Below, piece by piece: positions 54,015-62,793 of a DNA stretch of 64,000 bases. The stretch spans positions 20,031 through 84,030 of the forward strand of contig DJHK01000015.1 of the NCBI GenBank assembly GCA_002433065.1, given 5' to 3'. A program made the translations under genes and the position numbers. This DNA is from Chloroflexi bacterium UBA6622. GTDB taxonomy: Bacteria > Chloroflexota > UBA11872. How positions within the stretch are numbered: position 1 is the stretch's first letter; each line of letters opens with the position of its first letter. The notes under the pieces were generated by a model. The model was not told the DNA's origin. It saw only the letters and a list, made by a program, of their open reading frames with translations, and made no database searches.

Positions 54015-55427
54015 ATGACCACTCGCATTGAACAGGATCCCCTAGGCGAACTGGAGGTACCAAACCACGCCCTTTTTGGAGTCCAAACACAACGGGCAAT
54101 TGAAAACTTCCCGATTAGCGGACTCCGCCCCCATCCTGCGTTTGTCTGGGCTACCGTGCTGATAAAAAAGGCAGCAGCAGTCACACATAAAATGACCGGT
54201 CGACTTGATGAAAACTTAGCCGACGCAATCGTAAGCGCAGCAGACGAAGTATTAGTTGGAGAGCACGCTGATCAGTTCGTCGTAGACGTCTTTCAAGCGG
54301 GTGCTGGAACCTCCCACAACATGAACGCTAATGAAGTCCTTGCAAACCGCGCCAACGAAATCCTGGGCCACGCCCGTGGAACCTACGACCCAATTCATCC
54401 TAATGACCACGTCAACATGGCGCAGTCAACCAACGATCTAATCCCCACAGCCATAGCTCTAGCAGCCTTACGACTACTACCAGACCTCGATACGTCTCTG
54501 GACACTCTTGGCACAAGCCTTGAAACCAAGGCAGCCGAATGGGACCACATTGTCAAATCTGGACGTACTCACCTACAAGACGCCACACCTATACGCCTTG
54601 GCCAGGAGTTTGGGGGATACGCTGCAGCAATTCGTCGAAACTCGACTGCTATCCAGACAGCAGCTATTCCTGTCGGAGAACTTAGCATTGGCGGTACCGC
54701 GGTAGGAACCGGGCTAAACGCAGAGCCGGGCTACCGAACGCATATCATCGATGTGCTAGCTGACCTTACGGGCTTCCAGATTCAGGCTCCGGAAGACTAC
54801 TTTTACTCGATGCAAAGCATGGGTCGATTTTCGCAGTTATCGAGTGCGCTACGAACCCTTGCTATTGATCTAAACAGGATTGCCAATGACTTTCGCTTAC
54901 TAGGATCAGGCCCAAGAACAGGTCTATCGGAGCTTCGAATGCCCCCCGTACAGCCCGGTTCTTCAATCATGCCTGGAAAAGTGAATCCTGTTATGGCTGA
55001 ATGTCTCAACATGATCAGCTTTCAGGTCTTCGGAAACGACGAAACCATCGCTTCGGCAGCCACGGCTGGCCAACTTGAACTAAATGTGATGATGCCGATC
55101 ATCGCCCATAACCTCTGCCAATCAATTGAGATCCTCACTACTGGATCGAGCGCATTCGCCCAAAAGGGTGTGGATGGGCTCGAAATTGACGACGAAATGA
55201 TTAAGTTTTGGCTAGAACGAAACACCATGCTAGCCACCGCGCTCGCACCGACAATCGGCTACGCCGCAGCTGCCGAAATAGCCAAAACTGCTGTAGCTAC
55301 CGGTGAGACAGTACCAACCGTCGCTCGCCGCCTAACAGAATTGTCAGAAGATGAACTGGTTGAGGCTCTGGACCCTGCTCCCATGACCGAACCTGGTGTT
55401 CGCGCTGGTTCTGGAGGCGGCGGATGA
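54015..55427 (+). CDS. Aspartase/fumarase superfamily lyase
   Basis: 470 aa from the ATG at 54015 (TTRIEQDPLGELEVPNHALF). The superfamily motifs are intact: SGRTHLQDATPIRLGQEFGG, NMAQSTNDLIPTA and the signature GSSIMPGKVNPVMAE with the catalytic serine. It could be aspartate ammonia-lyase or class II fumarase: the N-terminal DPLGELEVPNHALFGVQTQR and the VNPVMAE tail fit aspartase-like members at least as well. The C-terminal glycine-rich end (RAGSGGGG) is unusual. Either way it produces or uses fumarate. Confidence 0.85.
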   Translation: MTTRIEQDPLGELEVPNHALFGVQTQRAIENFPISGLRPHPAFVWATVLIKKAAAVTHKMTGRLDENLADAIVSAADEVLVGEHADQFVVDVFQAGAGTSHNMNANEVLANRANEILGHARGTYDPIHPNDHVNMAQSTNDLIPTAIALAALRLLPDLDTSLDTLGTSLETKAAEWDHIVKSGRTHLQDATPIRLGQEFGGYAAAIRRNSTAIQTAAIPVGELSIGGTAVGTGLNAEPGYRTHIIDVLADLTGFQIQAPEDYFYSMQSMGRFSQLSSALRTLAIDLNRIANDFRLLGSGPRTGLSELRMPPVQPGSSIMPGKVNPVMAECLNMISFQVFGNDETIASAATAGQLELNVMMPIIAHNLCQSIEILTTGSSAFAQKGVDGLEIDDEMIKFWLERNTMLATALAPTIGYAAAAEIAKTAVATGETVPTVARRLTELSEDELVEALDPAPMTEPGVRAGSGGGG

Positions 55428-55512
55428 AGCTCACACTCAGCTCTTTAGTCACAGCAACATATTTCGCCCTAGTCCTGGTTCGCTAATCCAAGACCGTGAC
55501 CGGCATCCTAAA

Positions 55513-56250
55513 TTAATTCGTACGCCGCACCTGTCGTATTAGCAACACCAGTACCACCAACCAGATCGGAGTAAACACAATTACGTTGGCCACGACCGGT
55601 CCCGCCGCCGGCACGTAATCATCCGGGTTATGAATGCTGGTGATATGCACCAGATGTTCCATAGTTTCCGCAACCGCAGCCGGGATCGAGAGAATGCTTA
55701 CCAATCCAAACACTGCGAGCATCACACACAGATATCCCATCCGTAATTCACGCATCCGCCCGACCGAACCGAGGAGAAGTCGAGCCGCAAGATGAAACCC
55801 ATAGATCACAGCACCGGTGATCGCTAATGCTAAGCCCTGCCACAAACCCACGCGGAAGTCGATATCGAGTCGTTGGTTTTCACGGTCAATACGTGATTGC
55901 AGCCCTCGTGCATCATCAAGGATCTGTGATCTTTCGGCTTGACTATCCGTATTTGAGAATCCCAAAGCTTCAGACTCAGCGAGGGATGGCTCCCTTATCA
56001 CCTCTCGCCCATAACTGAATTCCGCACTGATGATCTTGCTCAAACCTGCATTGACCGCTTGAGAGCCTCCAATAGCCGTCACTAACATTCCAGCAAAAGC
56101 CGCAACGTACACATAGACCACAAGAAAACCAGCGAGCGAAAATCGAAGGGATCGCTGGGACCGGACCTGAGAAATCAAGTAACCCGCCGAGCCCAGCAGC
56201 CCAACGACGATGATCAGAGTAGTAACCACTCCAACTAATTCTGCGCCCAT
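55513..56250 (-). CDS. Uncharacterised membrane protein
   Basis: 245 aa. Five predicted membrane helices: ~6-26, ~38-62, ~133-157, ~170-193 and ~213-238. Between helices 2 and 3 is a ~65-residue hydrophilic, helical segment (LQSRIDRENQRLDIDFRVGL). A cytoplasmic or periplasmic loop carries HITSIHNPDDYVP. I do not recognise the family. It lies 91 bases after the large membrane protein and may share a transcript. Convergent to the lyase gene; the 85 bases between show no clear terminator. Confidence 0.5.
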   Translation of the reverse strand: MGAELVGVVTTLIIVVGLLGSAGYLISQVRSQRSLRFSLAGFLVVYVYVAAFAGMLVTAIGGSQAVNAGLSKIISAEFSYGREVIREPSLAESEALGFSNTDSQAERSQILDDARGLQSRIDRENQRLDIDFRVGLWQGLALAITGAVIYGFHLAARLLLGSVGRMRELRMGYLCVMLAVFGLVSILSIPAAVAETMEHLVHITSIHNPDDYVPAAGPVVANVIVFTPIWLVVLVLLIRQVRRTN

Positions 56251-56341
56251 GTGTCACCCCACTCCTGTAGCAGCGATCGACGAAACCGAGGCCCCTAATG
56301 CTATGACAACCGACGTTCCAGACTTGCAATAGAACCGCAAC

Positions 56342-58807
56342 CTATTGACACGGATCCCCCGAGGGTCGAACTAACACTGAAACCGTTTGGTTGCCAAACC
56401 ATCGCACCTGTTCCTTCACCATGCCTACACGCACCTTATACGTACCCGGGTCTATGGGCGTTGGAATAGGACCTTCAAACAAATATCCACTTCCTGGTGG
56501 GATTTGAATCCATGGCGAATCCTGCTCGTCGTAAGAGACCGTAAGCCTTCCTTCCAACGCATCAAGATCATCCATCACAAACCGACCATCTGGAACCAGC
56601 CACCGGAAACCCAGACGATGTTGGGCATCCCACGCAATAGCCCCGGTATTGATGACTTCGGCCTGAATCACCACACGCTCCCCACTCCGCACACACGCGT
56701 TCGACGTGTACAACCGAACCTCAGCCTGCAGGTCAGGCGAAAGCAACTTCGAGCCAGACGCACGAACACGAATCGAAGTCCTGATCAACTCGAATCCATC
56801 AACTCGAACCACCACGTCATACATTCCTGGAGCTTCGGGCACACGAACTGATACTGGATGCAGAACCTGTGAGACGCTGCCAGCCGGAATAACCGGTGGG
56901 GGAAGAATGGATATGTCGGCACGAACGGCATCTTCACCACTACCCTGCAATCGCCAAGAAATCTCTGCACGCTGTACAACCGGTCGTCCGATAGGCCGCC
57001 AGGCAACCGATCCAGTATTCACGAGCACGAACGGAACAAGAATCCGTTCACTGGCGATCGCACTTTCGACAACCATTCGAGCATCAATCTGTTGCCATCC
57101 CGCACGAAAGCGCGGCGTTGTGCCTCCAATGTGCTGGACAACAAATCGATCTGTACTCGCATACCGTGGAGAGGCATCGACCCGTCCCAGCGCGTGGCCC
57201 CAACGGTCAATCTCCTCATCCGTCATATGACCACGATCCAAAATAAACGTTTGTACACCGAGAATCCGCAGCGCCTCAATGACCTCTTTGCGCGTTCCAT
57301 CTGTTGAAAAATCAACTAGCCTGGCCAGATACTTTGATCCTTGGGGCTCAAACCCCGAGTAGCCGTTGATCAATGCAACACGCGAGCCTCTCACTGACCA
57401 CCAGAGCCGCTGGACGTTGGGCTCGCTGCTGTTGAATTCGCTGCCAACAGGTACAAAAACGGACGGCGACTTCGGAACCACCTGCATTGCCCGTGTTAGG
57501 TTCAGACGTTCTGGAATAGACCCAATGATCGTCGGGGTCCGGGCAAACTCGCCCACAAGCAAGCTCATCCCTAACAAACCAATCACCGTGACTAACCATC
57601 GCCAGCGAACCACCCTGCGTTGCACCTGATCAATACCCATTGCCGCCAAAAAGGCCACGGCGACCATGACCCCAAGTGAAAGGAATGCAGGGTTTCGTAT
57701 GACCGCAAATCCTGGAAGGTGCGCATGTGCCCACGCGTATGGCAATACAACACCGGTCCGCTCATAGTTCCACCACAGATCCGGCCCTAACGACCACACA
57801 AAGAGCACACACCCAAACAAACCAAGCGACGTGATCACAGACCGAAGACCCGGGGTTAGAACACCGAAAAATATGCCCAGCACAGCCATCACCACGGCGG
57901 AAATTCCCGGAACCCCAAGACTGGAAATACCGCGGTCTCTTCCCAGCGCCTCGTACCACCGCAACTCCTGATTCGCAATGCTCATATAGTCCTGGATCCG
58001 TGCCGATAGTCCGCTGGCTTCTGCTAACGAACGAACTTCTCGGTGATCAAGCCAGAATCCAAGATAGCCTGACAAAAGTGGAACAAACAGAGCCGCTGCA
58101 ACACCTGCACCCACAAGCGATTTCGCAACGAGACGTCCATCACGCCATGGCACTTGTCCTGCAAAAACAGCTGCCACAATTAATGAGAGAAGACAGGTCA
58201 GGGCAATAAATCCAAGATACACACCAGTTGCAAACTGGATAAATACGAGAAACCACGCCAAAGAAAACTTCCACCACACGGGTTTCTTTATGAACCAAAA
58301 CCAAGACGCTATTGCCAACGGCGTCCACCAAAATACGGCCAGATGCGCAAACTGCGTGTAGTGCATTTGCAAGGGATTGAATGCAAATACAAATCCAGCG
58401 ATGAAAGCCGGCCACCACCGTCCTAACAAGAACCAACCCGCTCCAAACATAGCCATGGCATTCAGCACCGGCGTCAAGAGCACCAGCGCCGCGAAGCCTA
58501 CGCTCGAACCAAAAAAAGTGGCCACCGGCATATACACAGGAAGCGCACCAAGCATCAGATGGGTAAAGAACATCGTCCCTTTGAAAGGGAAATACACAAG
58601 TCCGTCGAAAAGTCGTGTTGGGTCAGTCAGCAGCGCGACCCGCTCCCATTCAAGCGTGGCGAGAATCAACAAACTGTCTACGTTGCCGTAGAAAATCTTT
58701 TGTGGCTCTATAAGCACGGACAGCGGAAACACCGTTACGGTAGCGACCGCATATACGGCGAAAGCGAGCAAGATCGATCGCCTATGGGGCCGAGCAGCCA
58801 ATATCAC
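56342..58807 (-). CDS. Large polytopic membrane protein with C-terminal Ig-like domains
   Basis: 821 aa from a GTG start. Eleven or so membrane helices in residues 1-430, with LQMHYTQFAHLAVFWWTPLA and the loop HLPGFAVIRNPAFLSLGVMV, equivalent to the F-R-x-P-A-R-F motif of the YfhO-like protein at 818-3388. After the membrane part comes a ~150-residue soluble domain. Two Ig/CARDB-like beta-sandwiches follow, each with the N-T-G-x2-A-W motif (VNTGSVAWRP and INTGAIAWDA). It is probably a GT-C type glycosyltransferase with glycan-binding domains outside the cell. It is separated by 45 bases from the LysM protein gene. Confidence 0.65.
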   Translation of the reverse strand: MILAARPHRRSILLAFAVYAVATVTVFPLSVLIEPQKIFYGNVDSLLILATLEWERVALLTDPTRLFDGLVYFPFKGTMFFTHLMLGALPVYMPVATFFGSSVGFAALVLLTPVLNAMAMFGAGWFLLGRWWPAFIAGFVFAFNPLQMHYTQFAHLAVFWWTPLAIASWFWFIKKPVWWKFSLAWFLVFIQFATGVYLGFIALTCLLSLIVAAVFAGQVPWRDGRLVAKSLVGAGVAAALFVPLLSGYLGFWLDHREVRSLAEASGLSARIQDYMSIANQELRWYEALGRDRGISSLGVPGISAVVMAVLGIFFGVLTPGLRSVITSLGLFGCVLFVWSLGPDLWWNYERTGVVLPYAWAHAHLPGFAVIRNPAFLSLGVMVAVAFLAAMGIDQVQRRVVRWRWLVTVIGLLGMSLLVGEFARTPTIIGSIPERLNLTRAMQVVPKSPSVFVPVGSEFNSSEPNVQRLWWSVRGSRVALINGYSGFEPQGSKYLARLVDFSTDGTRKEVIEALRILGVQTFILDRGHMTDEEIDRWGHALGRVDASPRYASTDRFVVQHIGGTTPRFRAGWQQIDARMVVESAIASERILVPFVLVNTGSVAWRPIGRPVVQRAEISWRLQGSGEDAVRADISILPPPVIPAGSVSQVLHPVSVRVPEAPGMYDVVVRVDGFELIRTSIRVRASGSKLLSPDLQAEVRLYTSNACVRSGERVVIQAEVINTGAIAWDAQHRLGFRWLVPDGRFVMDDLDALEGRLTVSYDEQDSPWIQIPPGSGYLFEGPIPTPIDPGTYKVRVGMVKEQVRWFGNQTVSVLVRPSGDPCQ

Positions 58808-58852
58808 CGTCCGAGACCGGTCAACGGAACACCTCGAAAATCAACCTCGTTA

Positions 58853-61021
58853 CTAACTCTCAGGCAATCGAAGAATTTGACCCACAGCTATCTGGTTAGG
58901 ATTCGTAATCTCATTGACCTGGATCAATCGCGCAAGACTCACCTTGTAAGATCCAGCTATGCCAGAAAGAGTGTCGCCTGAACGAACATGATGCACTTGA
59001 GGCATTGTGACAGGCACAGGAACCGGGACAGAACGCTCACTACAATCACCGTCCGTTTTCGGATCTGAAAGATCAAGCACCTTAAACTTAACCTCGAAAC
59101 GATCCGCCGGACGCTCTACCCAGAGCAACCCTGTCAGCCCACCAAGACTCCCATGTCCTGCGGCCAGCCAATGCGAAGCTGCCCGCTCAAGTGGCCTCGG
59201 CGCTACCGCACAACGAGCTGGATCAAAGATGTCACCATCTGCTCGCCTGACCCGATACAAAACTGATGAGCCCTGCGCGTAAAACGACCACACATTTCCT
59301 GACGAGTCGACGCTCAGTGCCGTCGCATGCGTATTAGTTTGATCAACTACCATCGGTGCCGTCCAACCGCCTACAGAACTCCAAGTGCGATATTTCATCA
59401 CCTGTGCCCGGCTTTGCTGACCGACGCCACGTCCTGCGTACACCACGACCACTTGTTCGCCGTTCGCCTGAATACCGTAATCGTGAGTTCCTGCATACTC
59501 ATCAAGGACAACATGCTTGAGCCTGTCGAGAGCAAACGAAGGTCCTGTAATCCCATGACACCGCTCACCAGCACAATACAGGATCACGATCTGGTCGCCA
59601 GCAAAAGCCAGCGAACCGCTAGCTCCTGCACCCGTATCCACGGCCTCCGCCTCGGTAGTAATTCGTAATGGCGAAGTCCATTCATCCAAAGAAACGGTTT
59701 TGGGATGGGTTAGCCAGATATGGCTTACCAGCACACCCGTTCCAGGCTGAGCATCGAAGCTACGGATAAGGATCCACGGCAGCCCGTCAGGCCCTGCCGC
59801 TAACGTCGCAAAGTAAGCCCCGAACGACTTGACCATATCCGCGACCAAAATAGGCTCACCCAAATTGATAGAGCCGTTATTGGGCTGACCAACACGTAGA
59901 TAAACACGACGTTTGTCACTGTCGGAATACAGCACGTAGACCGTACCGTCGATATAGTGCATCGACATACCCGGACCCGTGTGGCCGTGGGTTACTTTCG
60001 CCCGATTCCCAAACGATGTTCCGTTCTTGGAATACGCGACCACCCCGCTGGCTCCGCCTGCGCCCGTTCCCCCGTCGTAATACAGCACGTACCACCCATC
60101 GGCGTAAAAAACATGGCGTTGAGGGTGATAGGCAATAGCGTAGGAGTGTTCACCGCGACCCACAAGGGCTCCATCAATTGACTTAGCGAGCGCTGGAACC
60201 ACCGCATGGCCCAGCAATCGGCTGTCAACCGAACCTCCTGCGTAATGAGGGCCTGTTCGTCGGAAAGCCAACAACGACATCCATCCACTGTCAGGGTACA
60301 ACCGATCACGCAGCATTTGTCCCAACGGGAGAATCGAGGACCGTCCTAATGCAGAATCGTATTCAAGAACGCCAGCCTGAAAGTACTGACGAACCCGTAC
60401 GGACGTATCGTCTAACCGAACACTGCCAACTCGATCCCTACGGGCCTCCGTTTTCGGAAACCCCAAAGATTCAACCCCTCCAAGTCGCTGAAACATATCA
60501 AGAAAGCCAGTCCTCGTACCGTCAGTACCAAAGTTCGAGACCTTGTGTTGCCATGGCCCAACATCAATGCCTCGATAATCGTTGTGCGTCCCGGGTTCAA
60601 CCCCCATGTCCAGTGACCCGGCCAACCCGCCCCCGAAAAATTCCCACACGAGCGTCCGTTGCATTCCCGTACCAACCCGGAACTCCATTACTCCATTCTT
60701 GAAGAATTGACGTAACACCCCGGGAAATTCTTCGAATGCTTCTGACATCGGAAGACCCCACCGCTCAAGTCCGCCAGTGCGATTGAAAAAGCCAAGAAAC
60801 GAGGCATCAACTGAACCGCCAGAAGACACTGCCAGGCGCAGATCGGACACGTTGTGATCCGTCTCGCTAAAGTGCCTGCTCTGCTCAATTGAAGCCGAAA
60901 GATAGCGCCAAGATGGATCGTTGGCTGCGGCTGAGCCAGAGGTACCGATAAATAGTGCAACAACAATTGCCAGGATCAAGCACTTGGCAACCGAACGTGA
61001 TGTCCAAGCTGCAGATTGCAT
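58853..61021 (-). CDS. Secreted LysM protein with Chloroflexota-type repeats
   Basis: 722 aa from the ATG at 61021. A signal peptide (basic start, hydrophobic core ILAIVVALFIGTSG, A-x-A site near 32) is followed by two copies of a repeat: FLGFFNRTGGLERWGLPMSE followed by VLRQFFKNGVMEF, and later FLDMFQRLGGVESLGFPKTE followed by VRQYFQAGVLEY. A long beta-propeller-like middle comes next (HYIDGTVYVLYSDSDKRRVY, WSFYAQGSSVLYRVRRADG). The last ~48 residues are a LysM domain (HHVRSGDTLSGIAGSYKVSL) that binds peptidoglycan or other GlcNAc glycans. The repeats are a Chloroflexota feature in my experience. Exported and cell-wall-bound; function unknown. Confidence 0.8.
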   Translation of the reverse strand: MQSAAWTSRSVAKCLILAIVVALFIGTSGSAAANDPSWRYLSASIEQSRHFSETDHNVSDLRLAVSSGGSVDASFLGFFNRTGGLERWGLPMSEAFEEFPGVLRQFFKNGVMEFRVGTGMQRTLVWEFFGGGLAGSLDMGVEPGTHNDYRGIDVGPWQHKVSNFGTDGTRTGFLDMFQRLGGVESLGFPKTEARRDRVGSVRLDDTSVRVRQYFQAGVLEYDSALGRSSILPLGQMLRDRLYPDSGWMSLLAFRRTGPHYAGGSVDSRLLGHAVVPALAKSIDGALVGRGEHSYAIAYHPQRHVFYADGWYVLYYDGGTGAGGASGVVAYSKNGTSFGNRAKVTHGHTGPGMSMHYIDGTVYVLYSDSDKRRVYLRVGQPNNGSINLGEPILVADMVKSFGAYFATLAAGPDGLPWILIRSFDAQPGTGVLVSHIWLTHPKTVSLDEWTSPLRITTEAEAVDTGAGASGSLAFAGDQIVILYCAGERCHGITGPSFALDRLKHVVLDEYAGTHDYGIQANGEQVVVVYAGRGVGQQSRAQVMKYRTWSSVGGWTAPMVVDQTNTHATALSVDSSGNVWSFYAQGSSVLYRVRRADGDIFDPARCAVAPRPLERAASHWLAAGHGSLGGLTGLLWVERPADRFEVKFKVLDLSDPKTDGDCSERSVPVPVPVTMPQVHHVRSGDTLSGIAGSYKVSLARLIQVNEITNPNQIAVGQILRLPES

Positions 61022-61035
61022 CAACGCCTCAAACT

Positions 61036-61530
61036 CTATCGAGATGAAAGCTTCTCAGAACTCTTCAATCGGGTGAATTCAAGCTTCTTGTCCGCCTGCT
61101 CCTGCGTAATCGAACCATTGGCCACCATCGCCTGCAGCTTAGTTTCCATCTCTTCAGGAGTAGGTCTCCGACTCCTTTTATTATCACCGTCTCGCCGTTC
61201 CCGAAGCTTCTCAGCAGCCTGTTCCCGGGTTAGCCTGCCATCCTGCACCGCAGCGCGAAGCTTGGTCTCGATTGCTTCACCAGCCGGTTTCTTGCTCCGT
61301 TTGTCATGACCGTCTCGCCATGCCAGGAGCTTCTCAGCGGCCTGTTCCCGGGTCAACTCACCGTTGGCAACCGCCAGCCGTACCTTGCGCCTAACAACAT
61401 CTTTTCCCCGGCCTCGTTTGCGACGGTCAATGGCTCGTGCAAAAACCACGGCTCCGCCCGTCCCGAAAGTAGCAAGCGAGCTAACACCTGCGACCAGAAC
61501 GAACCTTCGTGAGAACCTCGATCGTTGCAA
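61036..61530 (-). CDS. Tat-signal protein with 41-residue tandem repeats
   Basis: 164 aa from a TTG at 61530, supported by a strong ribosome site (GGAGGAG) five bases upstream. A twin-arginine signal (SRRFVLVAG, RR at 8-9, hydrophobic core to ~30) is followed by a basic linker and then repeats. The units at 49-89 and 90-130 are 41 residues each; the third at 131-164 is shortened. The consensus is KxRxAVxxGxLTxEQAxEKL, then a charged RDG-x2-KRS tail. The pattern resembles small EF-hand-like/DUF2680-type helical pairs. The protein is exported folded and very basic. Function unknown. Confidence 0.6.
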   Translation of the reverse strand: MQRSRFSRRFVLVAGVSSLATFGTGGAVVFARAIDRRKRGRGKDVVRRKVRLAVANGELTREQAAEKLLAWRDGHDKRSKKPAGEAIETKLRAAVQDGRLTREQAAEKLRERRDGDNKRSRRPTPEEMETKLQAMVANGSITQEQADKKLEFTRLKSSEKLSSR

Positions 61531-61572
61531 TTTCTCCTCCTACCGGCGCGGAAACATCGCTAGAGCGTGAGC

Positions 61573-62631
61573 CTAGTTGGGACTCACCGCTACCGCTCGA
61601 ATATGACCAAATTCCTTAGGCAATTTATCCCACGTTTCGCCGCCATTATTACTCAAATACAAATAGCCGTTCACCGTATGGGCGACAATCGTATCGGGTA
61701 TCAGGGCATGAGAACCAAACCCGTACAGGACAGAGTTGGGTGTCACCGCGAGCTTAGGCACCACCCACGTTTTTCCTCCGTCACAACTACGACGAATCGC
61801 CCCTATGTCTCCAGGAATCGTGTTGCCCGTACCCACAAGCATGACATCAGGATTATCAGTTTTCATAAAAATAGTTCGGCAATAGGCCGACCCATCACCA
61901 GGCTTCCAATCTGGTTCGTGAAACTTGGGAAATTCGTGCAAGTCCCAACTGGCACCGTCATCCGTACTCGTCGAGAAACCATGCGGGGTGGTACAGAACG
62001 TCGTTGCAGGATCACCCGGCTTAATGGCCAATCCGTGGATATCGCCAGCCATACGCTGGGGACCAACCTCGGGCATCCGCGTCCACGAATCACCACCATC
62101 GGTGCTTCGGTAAACAGCATCGACTTCAGTTCCAGCCCAGACAGTCCGATGATCTCTCGGATCAACCAGCACAATCGTCGTTCGGGGTGTTCCGATTGGA
62201 CCATCCATTCGAACATTCAACGGCAATTCCTCCCAGGTCCTACCATCATCTTTTGAACGAAAGATCCCAGGTCTCGCGCCAACAAATATCGTCTGGGTGT
62301 CAACCGGATCAACGGTCACCGACCATATTTCGACGTTTTGCAATGGCCATTGATCAGACGTCCGGTGCGACTGTGCCGGCCACTCAGTGTTCATTTGCGA
62401 ATCCAGTAATTCCCACGACTGCCCACGATTCTCACTGCGGTACACGCCAGCATTAGTGCCAGCAAGAACACGGTCAGGATTGTCGGGATAGACGGTCACC
62501 GCACGAACATCACACTCTGACGGCGGCAAAGTGCCACGCATCCCCATATGTTGAAAGTTTGCGCCGCTATCCGAGCTCACAGACAAGCCGCCGCCAACCG
62601 TGCCCACGTACATTGTGAAATCTTGACTCAT
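61573..62631 (-). CDS. Asp-box (BNR) repeat beta-propeller protein
   Basis: 352 aa from the ATG at 62631 (SQDFTMYVGTVGGGLSVSSD), with GGAG nine bases upstream. At least seven Asp-box motifs S-x-D/N-x-G-x-x-W are seen (SSDSGANF, SENRGQSWELL, SKDDGRTWEEL, STDGGDSWTRM, STDDGASWDLH, SCDGGKTWVV, SNNGGETWDKL). They spread over the whole chain as in sialidase/sortilin-type propellers. No signal peptide is visible. The protein has no sialidase arginine triad that I can assign, so it should not be called a sialidase. It is encoded after the DUF6807 gene. Confidence 0.82.
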   Translation of the reverse strand: MSQDFTMYVGTVGGGLSVSSDSGANFQHMGMRGTLPPSECDVRAVTVYPDNPDRVLAGTNAGVYRSENRGQSWELLDSQMNTEWPAQSHRTSDQWPLQNVEIWSVTVDPVDTQTIFVGARPGIFRSKDDGRTWEELPLNVRMDGPIGTPRTTIVLVDPRDHRTVWAGTEVDAVYRSTDGGDSWTRMPEVGPQRMAGDIHGLAIKPGDPATTFCTTPHGFSTSTDDGASWDLHEFPKFHEPDWKPGDGSAYCRTIFMKTDNPDVMLVGTGNTIPGDIGAIRRSCDGGKTWVVPKLAVTPNSVLYGFGSHALIPDTIVAHTVNGYLYLSNNGGETWDKLPKEFGHIRAVAVSPN

Positions 62632-62793
62632 GGTCGCTGCTCCCGGCATGTAAAAAAGCCGCGTGTCTAGCTCGACGGGATTCTAATACGACATAGGTTC
62701 CGCTTCGAACACGATCGTCCCTACGTAAAGGCCCGAATGCTCGGCTTTGAACCGCCTGATATCTGAATGCCAACCCACGTCATCCAGCCCGCC

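Noticed and set aside
61573..62631. Calling the Asp-box protein a sialidase
   Set aside because: Asp boxes occur in many propellers, and no catalytic arginine triad, Tyr/Glu pair or signal peptide could be assigned.
62723..62745. Inverted repeat AAAGCCGA ... TCGGGCCTTT on the minus strand downstream of the DUF6807 gene
   Set aside because: The stem has a two-base bulge and no T run follows, so it is not a credible intrinsic terminator.
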